Shown here: piece by piece, positions 1 through 12,500 of the stretch
Numbering within the stretch: the first letter of the stretch is position 1
Layout: the number at the start of each line of letters is the position of its first letter
Assembly: GCA_002005505.1 (NCBI GenBank)
Contig: KV908424.1
Coordinates: 461,627 to 474,126, forward strand
DNA length: 12,500 nucleotides
DNA from: Botryococcus braunii
Lineage: Eukaryota > Chlorophyta > Trebouxiophyceae
Reading direction: 5' to 3'
The notes under the pieces: generated by a model
The model's database searches: none
Told to the model about the DNA's origin: nothing
What the model saw: the letters and a program-made list of their open reading frames with translations, nothing else
Program-made: the position numbers and the translations under genes

Positions 1-48
1 CACACACACACATGTACACGCGCGCGCACACATACACACACACACACC

Positions 49-90
<42 letters not shown>

Positions 91-107
91 CACACTCTCT
101 CACACAC
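1..107. repeat. CA-rich microsatellite at left edge, inside an NDH-2 intron
   Basis: Mostly (CA)n on the plus strand with short CG interruptions, trailing into CACTCTCT at about 87-107. It reads (GT)n on the NDH-2 sense strand and lies downstream of the donor at 312, so it is intronic. The tract runs off the window. Confidence 0.9.
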
Positions 108-312
108 CACCCACGACACCCCTTCTGCTGACCCTGCAGACCCATCCATGCTGTGACCCCAACTCCTTTGGCCGCAGGTCTTAACTGCAGAAGCCAACGG
201 AGATATACATGCAGACCCACCCTAACCCCCTTCACATGGCTTTTTCCCTTTTCACTCTACTTGTTAGATAAACAAGACCTGTTTGTAAAACACTAGCATT
301 GACTGAAATCAC
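108..312 (-). other. Intron sequence after the last visible NDH-2 exon
   Basis: Begins on the minus strand with GTGATT directly after the exon ending at 313. I looked for an acceptor followed by an open frame in the required phase. The candidates (CTGCAG at about 186-191, AACAG at about 274-278) run into stops within a few codons. The next exon, which should hold the EF-hand-like and C-terminal regions, probably lies left of the window. Confidence 0.6.
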
Positions 313-4743
<4,431 letters not shown>

Positions 4744-5676
4744 TGTCCTTAAATCACGAGTTTCACCGGAAGTAAACTGTCATATACCCAATATAGCGGA
4801 AGTGAGCTGAACTGGTCTAGCAACCATACTACTTTGCTGGTCGTTGCGGACCTCTTCGGCTCACATTGGAGCGGGATTTATGGTCTGCCCTGCTTGAACG
4901 TATCTGGATTGAGCGGCGCCACCGCAACCGATCATAAAAGTCGCACGCGCACGTGCTACCCACCCTGGTATGCAGTTGGCCTTCAATCCAGGTCGATGAG
5001 AAGCGGAACTCGATTCTGATCCAGGAGACCACCTAAACATATTGCCAACATGTTGCAAAAATCTGTACATAGAACAATCCTCTCCCATCATATTACAATA
5101 CCCTTGTCCCCTAGTTGCAAGGACATTTTGCTGCAACTTATTTTGGAACTTAGCATTTTTGCAAGGACATTTTGAATGCTGTGAGGATCGCTAGCACTTT
5201 GAACGTGATCAATATAGCCTATTGCACTGATTCGGGACTGAACGGCTCGCAAACAAATCTTGGAAACGACAGCTGACTGGCTCTGACCACGAGCACCATC
5301 CCAACTGCGTTAAAAGGTCTGTCCAAACCATGCTTGCTTGTGAGTGGATCGTGCCGAATACCCTCGAGTTCCTTGTCTTACAGAAGTGAAAATCAGAGGT
5401 CACCAAGAGACTGACAGTGAACCGACATGCTGCCTCGCTTGATCTACAAGTGAGAAGGCACCAGAGCATTTTACAACCCAGGGACTGAGTGAAGGTGAAG
5501 CACCAGCTGTCCATTTCATAAATCACAGTTACAAAACCACCAGCCGAGGCTATCAGCCGAGGCACGAGGAGAACGGGCTCTTGCTCAAGCATTGATGCGC
5601 CCTTCTTGCAAAGTGTTCACGCCACTGAAAGCGCAGTTGTTTGACTAGTTTCACCCAGTACTGCAGGCCATCTCTC

Positions 5677-5679
<3 letters not shown>
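4744..5679. other. Intergenic region upstream of NDH-2
   Basis: Should contain the NDH-2 promoter and 5' UTR on the minus strand. I could not identify a TATA box or a known motif with confidence. It contains a 16-bp direct repeat, TTGCAAGGACATTTTG, at 5115-5130 and 5159-5174. A 127-codon open frame on the minus strand (5209-5592) has no recognisable family features and is not called a gene. Confidence 0.5.

Positions 5680-5721
<42 letters not shown>
5680..5721 (+). repeat. Homopolymer A42 tract
   Basis: Uninterrupted run of 42 A's on the plus strand, equivalent to T42 on the minus strand. It lies between the ArfGAP 3' end and the NDH-2 upstream region. It could be the tail of a plus-strand retroposed copy or a slippage-expanded tract. 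I found no clear target-site duplication around it. Confidence 0.95.
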
Positions 5722-5723
<2 letters not shown>

Positions 5724-5740
5724 GACAACCCCATTCAGCT

Positions 5741-5745
5741 TTACA
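5741..5745 (-). terminator. Candidate TGTAA poly(A) signal for the ArfGAP gene
   Basis: TGTAA on the minus strand is the usual polyadenylation signal of volvocalean green algae. This is the only copy I found on that strand between the stop codon at 6139 and the A42 tract. It implies a 3' UTR of about 400 bases ending near 5728. It depends on the algal assignment being right. Confidence 0.4.
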
Positions 5746-6138
5746 TATTTGCATCACACCCCACACCCTTACCAGTTCCCAACATCACATCGATAACCAA
5801 ACCTTCTTGAGGTGCTTTGCCCCAATTTACCTCCATGTCACGCTTATTTCTTTATAGCACGGAGCACACTCTTTCTCTAGCAAGCCTGTTTCTGATGCAC
5901 CATCAACGCAGCCCCTGTAATTGGGCCTCTATGTCTTTACGTTCACTCCTAGAAGTTTGAGTACGGACCCCCGGGCACATACTCCATCCCCAACACTAAA
6001 TCAGTGGCTAAGTGTCAATGGGTACATGCGACTCCAGACTGTTCCATTGAACCCACCACGTTGGCCAGAGTACAACCTAAGCAGAGATGTTGACACTACA
6101 GTACCTTTGTTGCTGGGGATAGCAGACTTCGGTTGTTC

Positions 6139-10172
<4,034 letters not shown>

Positions 10173-10589
10173 CTGCCACGGGTTACACTCCTCGCCTTCT
10201 CAATATTGGAATGCCCAATCACAATGTGGGTCTAAAGTTCATGCGTTAAGGTTAAGACTTGATATGACTTCGGGAACAGGTGGGTCCAAGAATATGTCGC
10301 GTTGTTCGCAGACTGCCTGACAGTGCATTTCCCCCTTACCGTGTGGCGAAGTGTTTGTCGAACGGCATCCGCGGCCCTTCACGCGGCATACGACCAACTC
10401 TCTGGTCAGTGAGCAGAGTCCAGGCGGCCTGGTGCCGGCGGCCGCCCTGGCATTGATTTACACGGGATCCCTTCGCCATGTCGTTTAAGCAGGAACCTTG
10501 ATCAGCACTCCGGGTCATACACTTTTTCTAGCATGCCCGGGTGACAGTCCCTATTGATTCTTCAGCGAAAGAGCGTCAGGCAATAGCAG
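10173..10589 (-). promoter_or_regulatory. Upstream region of the ArfGAP gene
   Basis: Lies directly 5' of the ArfGAP start and should hold its promoter and 5' UTR. The part at 10340-10470 is GC-rich with many CpG steps. The sequence just before the ATG ends CCCGTGGCAG, which could be a 5' UTR intron acceptor or simple leader. I see no TATA box that I would stand behind. A 60-codon minus-strand frame at 10336-10518 could be an upstream ORF, but is unsupported. Confidence 0.35.
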
Positions 10590-11064
10590 ATGTTCTGTGT
10601 CTGTAAGGTGCTGGATCCTAGTCCTGAAGTAGGCACTACCCATAACACTTCGGCACGGACAACTCGGGAAAACAACTTCGATGTGGTGGGGACTTCCCCG
10701 CTTGCAGTTTCGTATTGCGTGGGTTGGGGGGGGGGGGTGTGTTTGTGCCTCTTGGGGTGGGACGCGGGCTTCAGCTGGTAAGCTAGCCTCTCATCGGGAG
10801 GTCTTACTCAGGCAGCCGCCTCGTGTGGTCTTTCATCCATTCGCATTTGAGATATTCGGGGGGTTTCATGGTGCGCCGGAGGAGCTCTTGAACAGGCTTC
10901 AGGGTCTCATTAATCAGGCCGTAGTCACGCATGAAGTCCTTGTGTGGTTCTCCAGGCAATGCAGAGTTACACGATCGCAGGCGCTGTTGGGCGGCAATTG
11001 GCAGCGCGGCTCCCTTATGGGGGCGTGGATTTCAGATTTTAGGGTTCTGAAGGTTTGGTGGTGA
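10590..11064 (+). mobile_element. Degraded LINE-type reverse transcriptase C-terminal relic
   Basis: Two plus-strand frames carry successive pieces of a pattern common at the C-terminal end of LINE-type reverse transcriptases in algae, oomycetes and some animals. One frame reads NNFDVVGTSPLAVSYC near 10672-10719, corresponding to the usual 'FDVTVTSPL' block. The frame then shifts around a run of ten G's at 10727-10736. The second frame continues GKLASHREVLLRQ and VVFHPFAFEIFGGFHGAPEE, then LLNRLQGLINQ, matching the family's K...C/H, (F)xPFxxExFGG and LLxxL layout. It stops at 11062-11064. No catalytic YADD-type core or endonuclease was found upstream, so this is a 5'-truncated, frameshifted fossil. 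The assignment rests on pattern memory. Confidence 0.5.
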
Positions 11065-11518
11065 GGAGGTTATGATGTCCTCTTATTAAATCAAAAGATT
11101 TGCCGATCGAGATTGGTTGAAAGTCGCTGAAGACGGTACCAAAAGCGTGCTTTGAAATCAGACAATTCTTGTTGTTAAGAGAAAGAACTCGAAAAGTTAG
11201 GGAAGGCTTGAGTAATGGGTAGTTAACGGAACTGCCATTGAGTATTGGATAATCCAATTTGGATTGGGCATTCGCATTTGGATTAAATGTGTCCAGGAAG
11301 TTAGATTTTGTTGGAATGTGATCGGCTTTGGAGATTAGGGTTACGATGTTGTGTGTCGTGTGGGTTTCACAATGGCATTGCAGCCTTGCTTGACTACTCT
11401 GTCTGAGAAACTTGTGTAACTGTAAGTGTGTTTGTGTGTCTTCTGCCGCGATGCTTGTCGTATATTACACAGGTCCGTCCCTGTGTCATGACATTGGGGA
11501 AGAGGTGGTGAACAGAGT
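11065..11518. other. Unassigned stretch between the RT relic and the candidate small gene
   Basis: AT-richer DNA with no open frame I can support. It contains two adjacent TGTAA copies on the plus strand (11415-11419 and 11421-11425), which could mark the 3' end of a former plus-strand transcript, for example the retroelement. Confidence 0.4.
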
Positions 11519-11819
11519 ATGACGAAGACGCCAGTGGCTGCCGCCGACGGTTGTCTAACTGAGGTTCGCAAGTGCATGCAAGAAGCTGCGCAGGAAGTGA
11601 AGGCATCGCTGACTGTCCGGGCGGCAGAGGTCAGGGTCTGTTTTGGCGACGACTCGGTGAGTGCGCATGAGGGTAGGTTTTAACATTGGATAAAGGGATT
11701 TCATCATTCGATTGTTTGTTGCTATACAGTTTTGGGGGGACTTGGCAGTTAGCATCAGGCAGTGCTTGGCAGACACGACTGCTGGAATGCTGGGTGCCGG
11801 ATATACACCGCGAGGCTGA
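11519..11819 (+). CDS. Candidate two-exon gene for a 75-residue protein of unknown function
   Basis: Exon 1 (11519-11656) runs from ATG, with an in-frame stop upstream at 11489-11491, to a strong donor TCG|GTGAGT. Exon 2 (11730-11819) follows a pyrimidine-rich acceptor (TTGTTTGTTGCTATACAG) in the same phase and ends in TGA. The 73-base intron is short for this window. The joined product starts MTKTPVAAADGC, has a likely helical Glu/Lys/Ala segment (EVRKCMQEAAQEVKA), the junction CFGDDSFWGDLAVSIRQC, and ends TTAGMLGAGYTPRG. I recognise no family. Base composition is richer in GC than the surrounding DNA, as expected for coding sequence here. Exon 2 might instead splice onward, for example at CTGG|GTGCCG, into DNA past the CA tract. 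No TGTAA lies just downstream. Confidence 0.4.
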
Positions 11820-11901
11820 CGTTGTCCGAATGAATTATAGATCCTCCTTGAGATGATTTGATACACACTGGTGACTTGTATTCGCAGTTTCAATATGTCT
11901 G

Positions 11902-11902
<1 letters not shown>

Positions 11903-11996
<94 letters not shown>

Positions 11997-12060
11997 CACA
12001 CACGCATGCACGCACGCACACACGCACGCACGCACACACAAACCTGCACACACATGCACA
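11903..12060. repeat. (CA)n microsatellite
   Basis: About 48 clean CA repeats at 11903-11989, then CA with CGCA and TGCA interruptions to about 12060. It lies downstream of the candidate small gene on the plus strand. Confidence 0.97.
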
Positions 12061-12062
12061 GA

Positions 12063-12068
12063 CCCCCC

Positions 12069-12104
<36 letters not shown>
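12063..12104 (+). repeat. C7A35 homopolymer run
   Basis: Seven C's (12063-12069) followed by 35 A's (12070-12104), directly after the CA tract. This is the second long A run of the window, in the same orientation as the A42 tract. Confidence 0.95.
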
Positions 12105-12105
<1 letters not shown>

Positions 12106-12500
12106 ATACACGCCTGCGCCTGTGCTCCAGCGCACCAGACGAATACTTTCGGGGTACTTCTTGTACCGCTGTTACAAGCTTCAAAAGATGCCCAACTAGC
12201 AAAACCGCATATGTTCCCTTCTTGGCCACTGGCATGTATGCCGCCGAGGGACAGGCGCTCGTATTGAAGGTATCACAGAAACTCGCCTCAGGAGCTCCTC
12301 GTGGTGAAAGAGGAACAAGTGTTTCATCGGATGCCAATCACATGTTCACAATAATTCAACAAAAACTCAGGTCCCAAGCCCACCAGAACTTTCCCCACTT
12401 GTACATTGCTGCAGAGCCCTGCCCTGCATGACAGAGCGTCTTGCAGCTACAGAGTATTCATACAAAACATTAAGTACATCCATTTCCTAAATCAGAAGGC
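12105..12500. other. Unassigned stretch at the right edge
   Basis: A plus-strand frame stays open to 12431 after the A35 run, including VPFLATGMYAAEGQALVLK followed by an AAG|GTATCA donor-like site. A second plus frame reads RRILSGYFLYRCYKLQKMPN before a stop at about 12199. The minus strand is also open over part of this. I recognise no family and cannot choose a strand. Confidence 0.3.

Noticed and set aside
186..278. Possible next NDH-2 exon near the left edge
   Set aside because: Each AG tested led to a stop within a few codons in the required phase, and nothing resembled an EF-hand or the C-terminal NDH-2 region.
5209..5592. 127-codon minus-strand open frame
   Set aside because: No recognisable motif, Cys/Ser/Trp-rich composition typical of chance frames, and it lies in the expected NDH-2 upstream region.
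10261..10420. Plus-strand frame (YDFGNRWVQEYVALFADC...) as further reverse transcriptase sequence
   Set aside because: I could not match it to any reverse transcriptase block, and it lies in the ArfGAP upstream region.
11334..11345. Telomere-like GATTAGGGTTAC
   Set aside because: A single copy only; no array.
11555..12337. 260-codon minus-strand open frame
   Set aside because: Its middle is poly(T) and (GT)n translated as Phe and Cys-Val runs, and it overlaps the candidate plus-strand small gene. No family features.

Overview
This is a nuclear genomic window from an intron-rich eukaryote with long CA/CT/GA microsatellites. The two identifiable proteins most resemble plant and algal members of their families. 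Short exons separated by 140-680 bp introns, a candidate TGTAA poly(A) signal and the simple-repeat load together suggest a chlorophycean green alga, possibly Dunaliella-like. The genus is inference. There is no bacterial-style gene organisation and no RNA gene that I could recognise.

Layout, left to right. (1) 1-4743, minus strand: a type II NAD(P)H dehydrogenase (NDH-2), rebuilt here as ten exons encoding 422 complete residues. The gene leaves the window at the left edge, so its C-terminus is missing. (2) 4744-6138: intergenic DNA holding the NDH-2 promoter side, a 42-base A tract, and the probable 3' UTR of the next gene. (3) 6139-10172, minus strand: a complete nine-exon ArfGAP of the ARFGAP2/3 (Glo3; plant AGD8/9/10) class, 439 residues. 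(4) 10173-10590: upstream region of the ArfGAP gene. (5) 10590-11064, plus strand: a frameshifted relic resembling the C-terminal end of a LINE-type reverse transcriptase. (6) 11519-11819, plus strand: a candidate two-exon gene for a 75-residue protein of unknown function. (7) 11903-12104: a CA tract followed by C7 and A35. (8) 12105-12500: an unassigned stretch.

The two main genes lie head-to-tail on the minus strand but act in unrelated processes: respiratory or organellar NAD(P)H oxidation, and COPI vesicle traffic. Nothing suggests joint function.

The most interesting signals are in splicing. Three consecutive ArfGAP introns have GC-AG boundaries, which reading frame and family alignment support, while all nine NDH-2 introns whose donors are visible are GT-AG. 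One NDH-2 intron carries a 60-bp, in-frame tandem duplication that copies its own 3' splice site, so alternative acceptor use would add 20 or 40 residues next to the second dinucleotide-binding motif. All exon models come from reading frame, splice consensus and remembered family patterns; no transcript or database search was available.
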